In this document: in pieces, positions 1 to 7,190 of the stretch
Layout: every line of letters starts with the position of its first letter
How positions within the stretch are numbered: position 1 is the first letter of the stretch
IMG/VR virus record: IMGVR_UViG_3300033552_000003
Coordinates: 64,001 to 92,043 of that record
Reading direction: 5' to 3' (one strand)
Origin: a virus
Length of the DNA: 28,043 nt
Translations under genes and position numbers: made by a program
Notes under the pieces: generated by a model
Seen by the model: the letters and a program-made list of their open reading frames with translations, nothing else
What the model was told of the DNA's origin: nothing
Databases searched by the model: none

Positions 1-19
1 TGTTTTTCTGTTCTGTCAT
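1..19 (-). CDS. 5' end of a gene cut by the window edge
   Basis: A minus-strand ATG at 19 opens MTEQKN and runs off the window. It starts 2 nt after the stop of the preceding 34-aa peptide, the same tight spacing as the other genes here. Too little remains to name it. Confidence 0.5.
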
Positions 20-21
20 AA

Positions 22-126
22 TTAAATATTATTTGGATATTGATTATTGTCGTTTTTATTGTATTCTACTCCTACTATATATCCTAATAAGAATCCTATA
101 GCTAAACATATAATAATAGTTGTCAT
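22..126 (-). CDS. 34-aa single-span membrane peptide
   Basis: ATG at 126, stop TAA at 22-24. The peptide begins MTTIIICLAIGFLLGYIVG, a hydrophobic segment long enough to cross a membrane once, followed by a short polar tail rich in Asn and Asp. It lies 4 nt after the 80-aa gene upstream and 2 nt before the next start, so it fits the operon. It resembles the other tiny membrane peptides at 378-464 and 22286-22366. Function unknown. Confidence 0.6.
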   Translation of the reverse strand: MTTIIICLAIGFLLGYIVGVEYNKNDNNQYPNNI

Positions 127-130
127 AATT

Positions 131-373
131 TTAATCGTTAGTGTTTATGTAATTAATAGCTTCTTCAGATAATTCTTGCTTCATTAGTTGTTGATTACCT
201 CGATCAAACATTCTATAACACGTCATTACATTATCTGCGTAATTAGTAATAGCGTTTATTCTCTGTAGTTTTTCATCAACATATCCGTAAGTATTATCTT
301 TTGTATTCCATACTTTTATAGCAGATTCTTTAATCTCATTAAAGATTCTTTCATTTGGTGTTTGATGTTCCAT
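131..373 (-). CDS. Conserved hypothetical phage protein, 80 aa
   Basis: A soluble, mostly helical 80-residue protein that opens MEHQTPNERIFNEIKESAI. The pattern of an N-terminal helix, then DNTYGYVDEKL and a later MFDRGNQ, resembles a small hypothetical protein I associate with many tailed phages; that resemblance is from memory, not from a search. No catalytic motif or membrane segment is visible. It follows the 28-aa membrane peptide by 4 nt. Function unknown. Confidence 0.75.
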   Translation of the reverse strand: MEHQTPNERIFNEIKESAIKVWNTKDNTYGYVDEKLQRINAITNYADNVMTCYRMFDRGNQQLMKQELSEEAINYINTND

Positions 374-377
374 TAAT

Positions 378-464
378 TTATTTTTTTTTATTTACATTTT
401 CTATTACTAGTGCAATTAAAATAGTTACACATACAATTACTACTGTTATATTAAAATATATCAT
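378..464 (-). CDS. 28-aa single-span membrane peptide
   Basis: ATG at 464, stop at 378-380. The peptide starts MIYFNITVVIVCVTILIALV and ends in a short Lys-rich tail, so it is a single hydrophobic span with a positive C-terminal end. It sits 4 nt before the start of the 80-aa gene. The size is near the limit of what can be called; support comes from its fit between neighbours and its likeness to other tiny membrane peptides in the window. Confidence 0.45.
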   Translation of the reverse strand: MIYFNITVVIVCVTILIALVIENVNKKK

Positions 465-583
465 TTTGTTTATTTCTTAAATAGTTATTAATTTCTATTT
501 TAATACAGTCTTTTATAAATCTTATATATAACCTTTTAGAAAAGTACTGTTGTCTTTTATATTTAATTTCTACAGGTTTCATA
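451..583 (-). pseudogene. Small basic ORF broken by one base in a T5 run
   Basis: ATG at 583 opens MKPVEIKYKRQQYFF and then stops. If one T is removed from the five-T run in the CTTTTTC stretch, the frame continues to a 43-residue basic peptide ending RNKQNDIF at 451. The restored frame fills the space between 595 and 464, as a real gene would. It may be decayed, a sequence indel, or a frameshifted gene; the run is not a classic X XXY YYZ slippery heptamer. Confidence 0.4.
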
Positions 584-594
584 TAATATTATAT

Positions 595-795
595 TTATTC
601 TCTGAGATACTTAATGAGTCCTTGTAGTTTATCAACTTCATCTATTAATTTACAATTTTCAGATATAAGAGCATCAAGCTGTTCTTCTAAACTTTTATTT
701 CTAAATTCTAAATCATCTTTTAAAGTGTTTAGTTCATCAAACGTAGAATTTAATTGACCTATTGAATAATTAAAATTTTTAGTTAAATTACTCAT
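595..795 (-). CDS. Small coiled-coil protein, 66 aa
   Basis: A 66-residue acidic and helical protein. From about residue 15 onward, Leu and Ile recur with heptad-like spacing (FDELNTLKDDLEF, then LEEQLDAL and VDKLQGLIKYL), so a coiled coil over most of the length is likely. It begins 1 nt after the stop of the membrane protein at 797. No enzymatic motif is seen; it could be an assembly or oligomerising factor. Function unknown. Confidence 0.7.
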   Translation of the reverse strand: MSNLTKNFNYSIGQLNSTFDELNTLKDDLEFRNKSLEEQLDALISENCKLIDEVDKLQGLIKYLRE

Positions 796-796
796 A

Positions 797-991
797 TTAT
801 TTATCTTCTATATTTATGTATCCTATAATACATCCTGCACCTGTAAATGTTCCAACTGTATAAAATATTTCAGCTTTACCTATTGGTTCCCAATTACAAG
901 TACACATTTTATAAATACAACATACTTCTCCTATTAATGCTGCTGCAGATAATAAAAAAGTAATTAATATAACTGTTATTGATTTCTTCAT
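797..991 (-). CDS. Small membrane protein, two spans, Cys-rich
   Basis: 64 residues. The N-terminus MKKSITVILITFLLSAAALI is a hydrophobic span or uncleaved signal; a second apolar stretch (VGTFTGAGCIIGYI) lies near residues 46-59. Between them is a cysteine cluster, CCIYKMCTC. The start overlaps the stop of the 53-aa gene upstream by 4 nt (ATGA), which argues for translational coupling. Likely an inner-membrane protein of unknown role. Confidence 0.7.
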   Translation of the reverse strand: MKKSITVILITFLLSAAALIGEVCCIYKMCTCNWEPIGKAEIFYTVGTFTGAGCIIGYINIEDK

Positions 992-1149
992 ATGTTAATT
1001 TTAATAAATGAAATTCTTAATGAAGTAAGTACCATAAAAAAGACAAGTGATGTTTGCCAAGTATCTGTATGAGTAAACCATAATGAAATTACAGTTACAA
1101 TAGTTGCTATTGCAACTAATAAATCAATAATATTTGTGAATAATGCCAT
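988..1149 (-). CDS. Small membrane protein, 53 aa
   Basis: ATG at 1149 shares its A with the TGA stop of the RusA-like gene, and its own TGA stop overlaps the next ATG, so it is coupled on both sides. The protein begins MALFTNIIDLLVAIATIVTV and continues with a second hydrophobic stretch (SLVFFMVLTSL), giving two probable membrane spans. No homologue is recognised. The double overlap is the best evidence that this short ORF is real. Confidence 0.7.
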   Translation of the reverse strand: MALFTNIIDLLVAIATIVTVISLWFTHTDTWQTSLVFFMVLTSLRISFIKINI

Positions 1150-1874
1150 CATTTCTTTTTTGGAATTTTAGTTTTAACTTTTTTAACTTTTGGTTTAATT
1201 TCTTTTCTTACATAAGATGCTCTTAAAGACATATATTCATCGTTGTTAATTATCCTAGGATCTGTTTCAGCTTCTAAAATAATAACAAGTTTTCTTTCTA
1301 TGTCTTTATGTATAGGAATATGTAAATAAGCACAAGGTCTAGGAATAAAAAGAGTATTATCATCTTTAATTATTCCTAAATTAGTAAGAGTATCTTCAAA
1401 TGCTTTTACATATAACCATCCTCTATTACCAGCATCCCAATAAGAATTATCGTCTACTTTAATTGTATCATGTATTTCAAGAGACATTCTAAGTGGACTT
1501 ATTTCAGATAAAGCTTTTATAGCTCTACATGTTTTTTCTTTATTAGATAATTCAAACTTAAAATAATTATGTAAGAAAGTAACTATTTTAGCTCTTGTAA
1601 AACTAGTCATATGTTGATTATAAAGTTTTTGAGCATTTATAATTTCATATGAAGGAGTTCCTGCAGCTTTAGGGTTAGCAATTATTTTTAGATTAGTAGA
1701 TATTTCATATAAAAAAAGACTTTTATCTCCAGGTTTACATAAATATTGATATTTACTTCTATCATTATATTTAACTGCTTTAGCAGGCTTATCTGGAGTA
1801 AAATATTTAATTCTTCTAGCTTTAGCTATTTCTACTTTTCTAGGATAATTAGGGAATTCAATTGTTATTTTCAT
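1149..1874 (-). CDS. RusA-like Holliday junction endonuclease (probable)
   Basis: 241 residues. The C-terminal half carries the layout expected of RusA-type resolvases, small dimeric Mg-dependent nucleases that cut four-way DNA junctions: Asp147, Asn150 and Lys157 in a DAGN...K stretch, FEDTL at 159-163, then GIIKDD with Asp171 and Asp172, followed by a beta strand (ERKLVIIL). The N-terminal 120 residues are longer than in typical RusA (about 120 aa in total) and the tail is a Lys/Pro-rich basic run suited to DNA binding. It would act on replication or recombination intermediates made by the module at 5-16 kb. The ATG lies in an ATTTAAAAAATATGAA leader just after a terminator, so it probably starts a unit. 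The family call rests on motif spacing only. Confidence 0.55.
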   Translation of the reverse strand: MKITIEFPNYPRKVEIAKARRIKYFTPDKPAKAVKYNDRSKYQYLCKPGDKSLFLYEISTNLKIIANPKAAGTPSYEIINAQKLYNQHMTSFTRAKIVTFLHNYFKFELSNKEKTCRAIKALSEISPLRMSLEIHDTIKVDDNSYWDAGNRGWLYVKAFEDTLTNLGIIKDDNTLFIPRPCAYLHIPIHKDIERKLVIILEAETDPRIINNDEYMSLRASYVRKEIKPKVKKVKTKIPKKK

Positions 1875-1887
1875 ATTTTTTAAATAA

Positions 1888-1914
1888 AGTAAGGTAGAAT
1901 AAATCTACCTTACT
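1888..1914 (-). terminator. Intrinsic terminator after the amidotransferase gene
   Basis: An 11-bp perfect stem (core GTAAGGTAGA / TCTACCTTAC, loop of 5 nt) lies 9 nt after the stop of the gene at 1923. On the minus strand it is followed by TTTATTT, giving a U-rich tail. The next gene starts 14 nt further on. Confidence 0.8.
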
Positions 1915-1922
1915 GTTAAAAT

Positions 1923-2756
1923 TTAATAATGATCAGCATAAGTTACTAAACAAGAATCACAAATTTTTGTAAAACCTCTATCTAAAACATTTACTTCTGA
2001 TATTACTAAACAGGTATCACAAGTATCTATTACTTTAGTAACTTCTTTTTCTACAGTTATAGATATAGCTTTGTTTTTTGTATGATATTCATCCCAACTT
2101 CCTGACCATCTACTTTCTTCATCCCACCAAGTCTTTTCAGAATAATCTTGTTTTTCTTGACTAACTAAATTAGTATGAACTGTATTTTTATCTTTTTTAA
2201 TATTACCATAATAAACATAACTATTAAGTTCTTTATAAGAATCATTTGAAAACCAATCATCTCCAGACCACGAACCTTTTTCTTCTCCTACAATAGATAC
2301 TTCATTATTAGTATTAAGAAATATTAATTTAGAATAACCAATAGTTTCTTGAATAAGAAATAATGTAGCTTCATTTTGTTCAAATCCTTTAGGTAATTTA
2401 GAAAGAATAGTTAAATTAAATTCATTTGTATCTGAAATTAAAACGTTACCCCAACCAGAAATTATACCATTATGTACAAAACCAACATGTTCTGAACATA
2501 TAAAAGGATGTAGATTATCTACATTTTTCTTACCATGAGTACCTATTCTAAAATGTAATACAATTGGTGTTTTTATTTTACTTCTTATTTCTAAATATTT
2601 ATGATAAAATACAATAAAAGAGTTTAATTCTTTAAACGTTTTTAATTTACCTTTTTCAACCCAAAGTAAACCTGCTCCATCATCATTGTTTTCCCATGAA
2701 TTTTTAAGATGTTTTTTACTTAATGTTTTTTTGTTGTTCAATATACCGATACACAT
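1923..2756 (-). CDS. Class II glutamine amidotransferase (Ntn hydrolase)
   Basis: 277 residues. Met-Cys at the very N-terminus places the catalytic Cys at position 2, as in class II amidotransferases that hydrolyse glutamine and pass on ammonia. Supporting motifs in order are HFRIGTHG (Arg70, His74), NLHPF (81-85), HNGII (95-99) and SDTNEF (108-113), the standard Gn_AT_II pocket. The C-terminus adds a pair of CxxC motifs (CDTC and CDSC), a probable zinc ribbon not found in the basic fold. The amidoligase at 3444-5075 would be its natural partner, and a homing endonuclease now separates them. The first codons (ATG TGT ATC GGT ATA) are matched by a stub at 3430 on the far side of that endonuclease, suggesting the start was replaced on insertion. 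The acceptor substrate is unknown. Confidence 0.85.
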   Translation of the reverse strand: MCIGILNNKKTLSKKHLKNSWENNDDGAGLLWVEKGKLKTFKELNSFIVFYHKYLEIRSKIKTPIVLHFRIGTHGKKNVDNLHPFICSEHVGFVHNGIISGWGNVLISDTNEFNLTILSKLPKGFEQNEATLFLIQETIGYSKLIFLNTNNEVSIVGEEKGSWSGDDWFSNDSYKELNSYVYYGNIKKDKNTVHTNLVSQEKQDYSEKTWWDEESRWSGSWDEYHTKNKAISITVEKEVTKVIDTCDTCLVISEVNVLDRGFTKICDSCLVTYADHY

Positions 2757-2770
2757 ATTTTAATTTTTTT

Positions 2771-3376
2771 TTATTTGTAAATCCACTTAAAATTATAAGC
2801 TTTTTTGTTTCTATTTTTTAAACAGTTTGTAATTGCATTTGCTGTTTTTATAACATTACGATCTTTTTGTAAATAAACAAGAGAAGATGCTGCTTCAGCA
2901 GTTGATATAAATTCTTTTATAAAGTTGTTTTCTAAATCTAATTGTATTATAGGAATTCTTTTTTTACCATTTAACTCTTCATAAAATTCTTTACCTAAAG
3001 GTTTTTCTTTATTTCTTTTTATTAATCTTAATTTTTGAGCTTCTTTCCATTCTTTAGTATGTTTATACCCTATAGATCCTCCTCCTTCACCGCCTTTAGA
3101 TATATTTGTTAACTTAGACCCCATACTTCTAAATAATGAAATATAAAATATTTCTTTTTCTTTCCATATATTTTCGTTTACTTCTTCTATTAATATTATT
3201 TCAGGTGTTAATCCTTTGTTATATAAAGAATTTATCCATTTATTTTTATAGGTTTTTTTATTACCATCTTTAAGATGTTCTTTAAAACGTTTTTCTAAGG
3301 TATATTCTGTTTTTCCTATATATTTTATATTTTTAGTTATAGGATCTAATAAAGCATAAATAAAAACTTTTTTCAT
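2771..3376 (-). CDS. GIY-YIG homing endonuclease with NUMOD motifs
   Basis: 201 residues. The N-terminal GIY-YIG nuclease domain shows FIYALLDP and IKYIGKT, then the catalytic Arg in EKRFKEHL, with the module ending near residue 90. A NUMOD3-type DNA-binding motif follows (GYKHTKEWKEAQ, about 103-114), and a NUMOD1-like helix-turn-helix region lies at the C-terminus (residues 135-200, IIQLDLENNFIKEFISTAEAA). Such enzymes nick or cut a specific site in a gene lacking them and spread by repair copying. It sits between the amidoligase and amidotransferase genes, with a stub of a start codon region on its upstream side. Its base composition is like its neighbours, so the insertion is not recent or came from a similar genome. 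Confidence 0.9.
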   Translation of the reverse strand: MKKVFIYALLDPITKNIKYIGKTEYTLEKRFKEHLKDGNKKTYKNKWINSLYNKGLTPEIILIEEVNENIWKEKEIFYISLFRSMGSKLTNISKGGEGGGSIGYKHTKEWKEAQKLRLIKRNKEKPLGKEFYEELNGKKRIPIIQLDLENNFIKEFISTAEAASSLVYLQKDRNVIKTANAITNCLKNRNKKAYNFKWIYK

Positions 3377-3394
3377 AAAACTACAGTATTTTTT

Positions 3395-3430
3395 TTACAA
3401 AGATACACATAATTTTATTGCGATGCACAT
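3395..3430 (-). pseudogene. Start-codon stub of the amidotransferase gene
   Basis: ATG at 3430 encodes MCIAIKLCVSL then stops. Its first five codons (ATG TGC ATC GCA ATA) match the start of the amidotransferase at 2756 (ATG TGT ATC GGT ATA, MCIGI) at 11 of 15 bases. It lies 14 nt after the amidoligase gene, where that gene would have begun before the endonuclease gene entered. I read it as the displaced original 5' end. A chance match is possible because the match is short. Confidence 0.5.
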
Positions 3431-3443
3431 GTGTTTTTATATT

Positions 3444-5075
3444 TTATAATATTATTGAATCTAAATCTGTTTCTGATAAATAATTTATACTACTACTACT
3501 ACTTGTAATAGTAATAGGTACATTACTTGCAGTTCTAGATCTAAGTGGTAAAGATAAACTTCCTAAAGTAATAACACTACCCGTATCTATACTATCCTTT
3601 TTTGGTATTTTTAAAGCAGTTTTAAGTTTTTTTAATTTTTTTGTAGCTTTTTCTATTTGATTAATAGTATAAATTCCTTCAAGGTCTCTTTCAAATTTAA
3701 TAGCAGTAGAAACTAGATTATTAAATTTCTCTAAATCTTTATAAATATCTTTTGTAAATAATTTATAAAGTTTATGTTTAGGATCAGTTGCTAACTGAAG
3801 CACTTCTAGAAAAGAAATACCTAAGTTTTCAAACATAATCTTAAATAGATTTATTCTAAATTCTAATTGTCCAAATTCTCTTACAGCAGATATAATTCTA
3901 AATTCTACTACACCATTGTTTTTAGTTCTTACACTTTGATATTTATCTGTATCATAAATAAGATCAGCTACTTTTTTAGCTTTACTATAAGTTCCATTAG
4001 CTCTTCCTTTGTATAAAGCATAAATTAACGGCAACCATCCATTTAAAGCAATTAAAGTTTCGTTAGCAGTTTTACCTTGAATAGATACATTTATATGACC
4101 TCCAGCATTATTAATATGAGGAATATCTATAAAATTTTTTACTTTTTCAAAATGAGATAATATTTTTTGATCATATAAATCTAAAATAGGAGATATTAAT
4201 TCAAATCCATCATCTACTGAACTATCTTTTTCTAAAACAAAACCTGTTGTGTTTAAAATATCATATTTATCAAAATCAAATTCAGGCATTTGTGATTTTT
4301 CAATTTCAAATCCTATTTTAAATTTACTATCGTTAGAAAAATCTTTTGTGTTATTAGAATGATAACAAAATAAACTATCTTCATCTTCTTCTTCTTCTGG
4401 TAAATCTTCATTTTCATGATACCATTCATTTGTTACATCTGACCAATTTGCGTCATCTCTAGAACAATATTCTCCATTATGTAACAAAACAATATAATGA
4501 TTACAATCACCTCTATCTACATAATATTTTATATAAGTATATTCACCATCTTCTAATGTTATAGTATTGTCAACATGTGTTATTTTAGTACTTAGTCTGT
4601 TATTACATCTTGCTTCAACAGAATCTTCTGCTAATATATAATCGCCTTTAAATTCATCGTTAGTTATTAGTTCTTCATCAATTTCTAAATGATACCATAC
4701 ATCTTCTATTTCACAACATTTGTATCTTAAACAAGTATATCCTTCATGATTGATAACTTCATCTTGTAATCCATTATAATCTTCTGGTAAATAATGTAAT
4801 TCTGGATATTCGTATTTTGGCATATTTTCTATTTCTTTTTGTGTTAATAATTTAAAATGATTGTGATGAGAATTCCATACCCAACCTCTTGCTCCAGCTA
4901 AATCGAATTTAATATTATATCCATTATTGTGATAATTTTTAAAACATTCCGTAATTTTTACAACCTTACCTACAAATCTATTCATTTCTGAAACCCAATC
5001 AGATGTACCTTGTGTTATAACTACTAAATCTCCTATTTTATATTCTACTATATTAGTATTAAGTTCTTCTGGCAT
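3444..5075 (-). CDS. Amidoligase (COOH-NH2 ligase family) with N-terminal SH3-like region
   Basis: 543 residues. The core from about 250 on shows features of the amidoligase family related to glutamine synthetase, which joins an amine to a carboxylate using ATP: KIGFEIEKSQ (conserved GxExE-like start), a FVLEKDSSV strand and FELISPI, AGGHINVSIQG (His in GGHIN), then VVEFRIISA and FEFRIN-like LEFRINLFK. The first 100 residues look like an SH3/KOW-type barrel (YKIGDLVVITQG, FVGKVVKI), perhaps a substrate- or protein-binding part, and an acidic linker (LPEEEEDEDS) joins the halves. In other phages and bacteria such ligases occur with class II amidotransferases, and here one follows. The target may be a peptide, protein or cell-wall carboxylate; this is not shown. 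It starts 1 nt after the primase stop. Confidence 0.75.
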   Translation of the reverse strand: MPEELNTNIVEYKIGDLVVITQGTSDWVSEMNRFVGKVVKITECFKNYHNNGYNIKFDLAGARGWVWNSHHNHFKLLTQKEIENMPKYEYPELHYLPEDYNGLQDEVINHEGYTCLRYKCCEIEDVWYHLEIDEELITNDEFKGDYILAEDSVEARCNNRLSTKITHVDNTITLEDGEYTYIKYYVDRGDCNHYIVLLHNGEYCSRDDANWSDVTNEWYHENEDLPEEEEDEDSLFCYHSNNTKDFSNDSKFKIGFEIEKSQMPEFDFDKYDILNTTGFVLEKDSSVDDGFELISPILDLYDQKILSHFEKVKNFIDIPHINNAGGHINVSIQGKTANETLIALNGWLPLIYALYKGRANGTYSKAKKVADLIYDTDKYQSVRTKNNGVVEFRIISAVREFGQLEFRINLFKIMFENLGISFLEVLQLATDPKHKLYKLFTKDIYKDLEKFNNLVSTAIKFERDLEGIYTINQIEKATKKLKKLKTALKIPKKDSIDTGSVITLGSLSLPLRSRTASNVPITITSSSSSINYLSETDLDSIIL

Positions 5076-5076
5076 A

Positions 5077-6057
5077 TTATATAAATTTTTGAGTAAACTT
5101 TTTTATAAGTTCATCTGTTTTATTTTTTCCTTTTATTTTTCTAAAATCTGTTAAATCTTTAGCTCCGTAGTTAATTGTGTTAAATTTACCTGTAGTCATA
5201 AACACAGGATCTATATTATATAATCTTTTCATTTTATTAGCTGATCTGATTCCTGCCAAATCAAAATCATAATTAGAAAATATATAAGTAAACCGTTTAC
5301 TTAAATCCTGATATTGTTCTAATGTAATAATAACAGATTCACTTTGTGGAGCTATAGCTGAAATACCATATTCATGTAATAACATAACTTCTTTATAGGA
5401 TTTAGTTATTATTAGTATTTCTCCTTCATAAGGTAATTGTAAATAACCTTGAAGTTTATTAGTATTACATCTAAATCTAAACTTTTTTCTGTTTGGAAAA
5501 TAAATCTTAAATTCATCTTCTAAAAAGTAATATGCATAAGCAGTATCAATATTATTAATTTTATTATATTGAACTACGTTCGTTATCCATAAAACTTTAA
5601 GAGGATATACATAAAATTCTTTTAGTGTATCTAAACTAATTCCGATACTGTTCCAATAGAACAAATCGTATTTTTCCCAATTTCTTACTTTTATTTGTAT
5701 TTTAGATTTAGATTTTACCTCATGTTCTTTCCACTCAATTTTCACAGGACTATATTTTTTATCTGTTGATATTAAGTTAAAATCTCTTGCAATAATATTA
5801 CATGCTTCATAAAAGTTTACTCTATAAATTAATTGTACAATTGCAAAACAATCTCCTTGAAAAGAACCAGACCAATCTTTAAACCAAATACAATTAGAAT
5901 ATCGTTTAATTGTAACTGTTGGGTTATTATCAGATCTTAAAGGATTACAGAGGAGTTTCTCGTATTCTATCTTAATATTAAGATAACGTTCAAGAATCTC
6001 CTCTTCACCCAACCTCTCAAGTATAAACTGTTTGTCTATCTTTTGAGATTCAAACAT
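5077..6057 (-). CDS. DNA primase, Toprim type
   Basis: 326 residues. The N-terminal part resembles a worn CHC2 zinc domain (Cys37 in CNPLRSDNNP, FKDWSGSFQGDCFAIVQLI with Cys70) in which the full zinc ligand set is not complete. The Toprim catalytic fold follows: ILIITKSYKEVMLL contributes the glutamate motif, and FSNYDFDLAGIRSANKM the DxD motif that binds metal. It would lay down RNA primers at the fork with the DnaB-type helicase at 7880-8941. There is no helicase fusion, unlike T7 gp4. It lies 25 nt after the SSB-like gene and 1 nt before the amidoligase, so the amidoligase may be expressed with replication genes. Confidence 0.85.
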   Translation of the reverse strand: MFESQKIDKQFILERLGEEEILERYLNIKIEYEKLLCNPLRSDNNPTVTIKRYSNCIWFKDWSGSFQGDCFAIVQLIYRVNFYEACNIIARDFNLISTDKKYSPVKIEWKEHEVKSKSKIQIKVRNWEKYDLFYWNSIGISLDTLKEFYVYPLKVLWITNVVQYNKINNIDTAYAYYFLEDEFKIYFPNRKKFRFRCNTNKLQGYLQLPYEGEILIITKSYKEVMLLHEYGISAIAPQSESVIITLEQYQDLSKRFTYIFSNYDFDLAGIRSANKMKRLYNIDPVFMTTGKFNTINYGAKDLTDFRKIKGKNKTDELIKKFTQKFI

Positions 6058-6082
6058 AAATTAAATTTTATTTTTAATTAGA

Positions 6083-6649
6083 TCAGAACGGTAAATCGCT
6101 ATTACCCTGGGACTTAGACATATCATCTGGAGTATCTGTAACAGTATCTACAGAATATTTATCATATCCTGGACTTGTAGTAAACTGTGTTGGAAACTTT
6201 TCTGATGATAAAAAGTTAGGGAACATTGGAAATTGATTATAAACTTTTCCTTCTGCTGTTACTCTAATTGTAATTTTAGCATTCAATGCACCAGCGTTTT
6301 TAATTACTGCAGGGCTAAAGAATTTAATTACATTATCTGCATATTTATCCCAACTATCACCTTTAAATGCTGCTCTAGCAGTTGCTTCATCTGCAAATCT
6401 AGCACCAATATGAAGAACACGAGCCATAGTTCTATCTTGACCTTCTTGTTTCCAACGCTCATCTGTAGGATCAATAGCAAACTCAGTATGTGTAAACACA
6501 CCTACATTTTTAGGATCTGTACCTTTAAAGGTAAATTTTAATTCTACTTTATCACCTTTTGTTACTGAAACTAGTGTTACTGGTACACTAGGACCTGCTT
6601 TAATTGGTGTATTATTATTTTGTGCTTGTACTGTATCTGAATTAAACAT
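6083..6649 (-). CDS. Single-stranded DNA-binding protein (SSB-like)
   Basis: 188 residues. The C-terminus is an acidic, flexible tail ending in SDLPF, the classic SSB tip that docks partner proteins. The body is beta-rich (VPVTLVSVTKGDKVELKFTF, then KITIRVTAEGKVYNQ) and fits an OB-like fold, but no standard SSB motif can be read, so this is the divergent phage type. Base composition and codon choice are less AT-biased than the neighbours (frequent GC-ending codons such as AAC and GCC equivalents), as expected of an abundantly made protein. It stands between the primase and a 135-aa gene that may be its accessory, each with its own 25-50 nt leader. Confidence 0.75.
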   Translation of the reverse strand: MFNSDTVQAQNNNTPIKAGPSVPVTLVSVTKGDKVELKFTFKGTDPKNVGVFTHTEFAIDPTDERWKQEGQDRTMARVLHIGARFADEATARAAFKGDSWDKYADNVIKFFSPAVIKNAGALNAKITIRVTAEGKVYNQFPMFPNFLSSEKFPTQFTTSPGYDKYSVDTVTDTPDDMSKSQGNSDLPF

Positions 6650-6700
6650 GTTATATTATTTTTAGTTATTTGATTAATTTATTTTTAATTATGAATTAGA

Positions 6701-7108
6701 CTAAACTTCTTCAGTTTCTTCTACTGTATCTAATACTTCTGTTTCTACTGAAATAGCGGTATTATTAACTAATTCTAATTCATACCAATCTAAACTATCA
6801 AATTCAACTACTTTATTTGTTATTGTATATGCTTTCCCTTTACCTCCTAATTCTAATGAAATTCTTTCGTGTGTAATTGAATTTTGTTTTGAAATACTTC
6901 TTCCTTCTGTTCCTACTCCTACATTAGCAACATAAAACTTTCCAGTTTCATCTGCTTTTAAAACATCAATTCTATCTTCGTCATTTAATTTTAATAAAGA
7001 CACAGCTTCTTGTGTAAACACAATACGGTTTGCTGCTTGAACTTTAATTACGGGTGTTCCTAATTCTACACCTTTTGGTACTCTTGTATTTGCTAATCTT
7101 GTAAACAT
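6701..7108 (-). CDS. Hypothetical protein next to SSB, 135 aa
   Basis: A beta-rich soluble protein: VPKGVELGTPVIKVQAANRIVFTQ at the start suggests a small barrel, and the last 20 residues are acidic (VETEVLDTVEETEEV), a tail like those used by DNA mimics and SSB partners. It sits between the RecA-like ATPase and the SSB-like gene with 50-60 nt leaders on both sides, so it may be strongly expressed as a single-strand DNA accessory. No family is recognised. Confidence 0.7.
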   Translation of the reverse strand: MFTRLANTRVPKGVELGTPVIKVQAANRIVFTQEAVSLLKLNDEDRIDVLKADETGKFYVANVGVGTEGRSISKQNSITHERISLELGGKGKAYTITNKVVEFDSLDWYELELVNNTAISVETEVLDTVEETEEV

Positions 7109-7167
7109 TTTGTTATTGTTAATTTGTACATCTTTCTGCTCTTATCTTTTCTGCTTTAGTCGATTTA

Positions 7168-7190
7168 GAATATTACATTTTGTAATATTC
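7168..7190 (-). other. 10-bp hairpin over the stop codon of the ATPase gene
   Basis: GAATATTACA and TGTAATATTC pair perfectly around a 3-nt loop; the stop codon TAA lies in the stem. No run of U follows on the minus strand, so it is not a normal terminator. It may protect or process the mRNA 3' end or lower readthrough. Confidence 0.5.
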
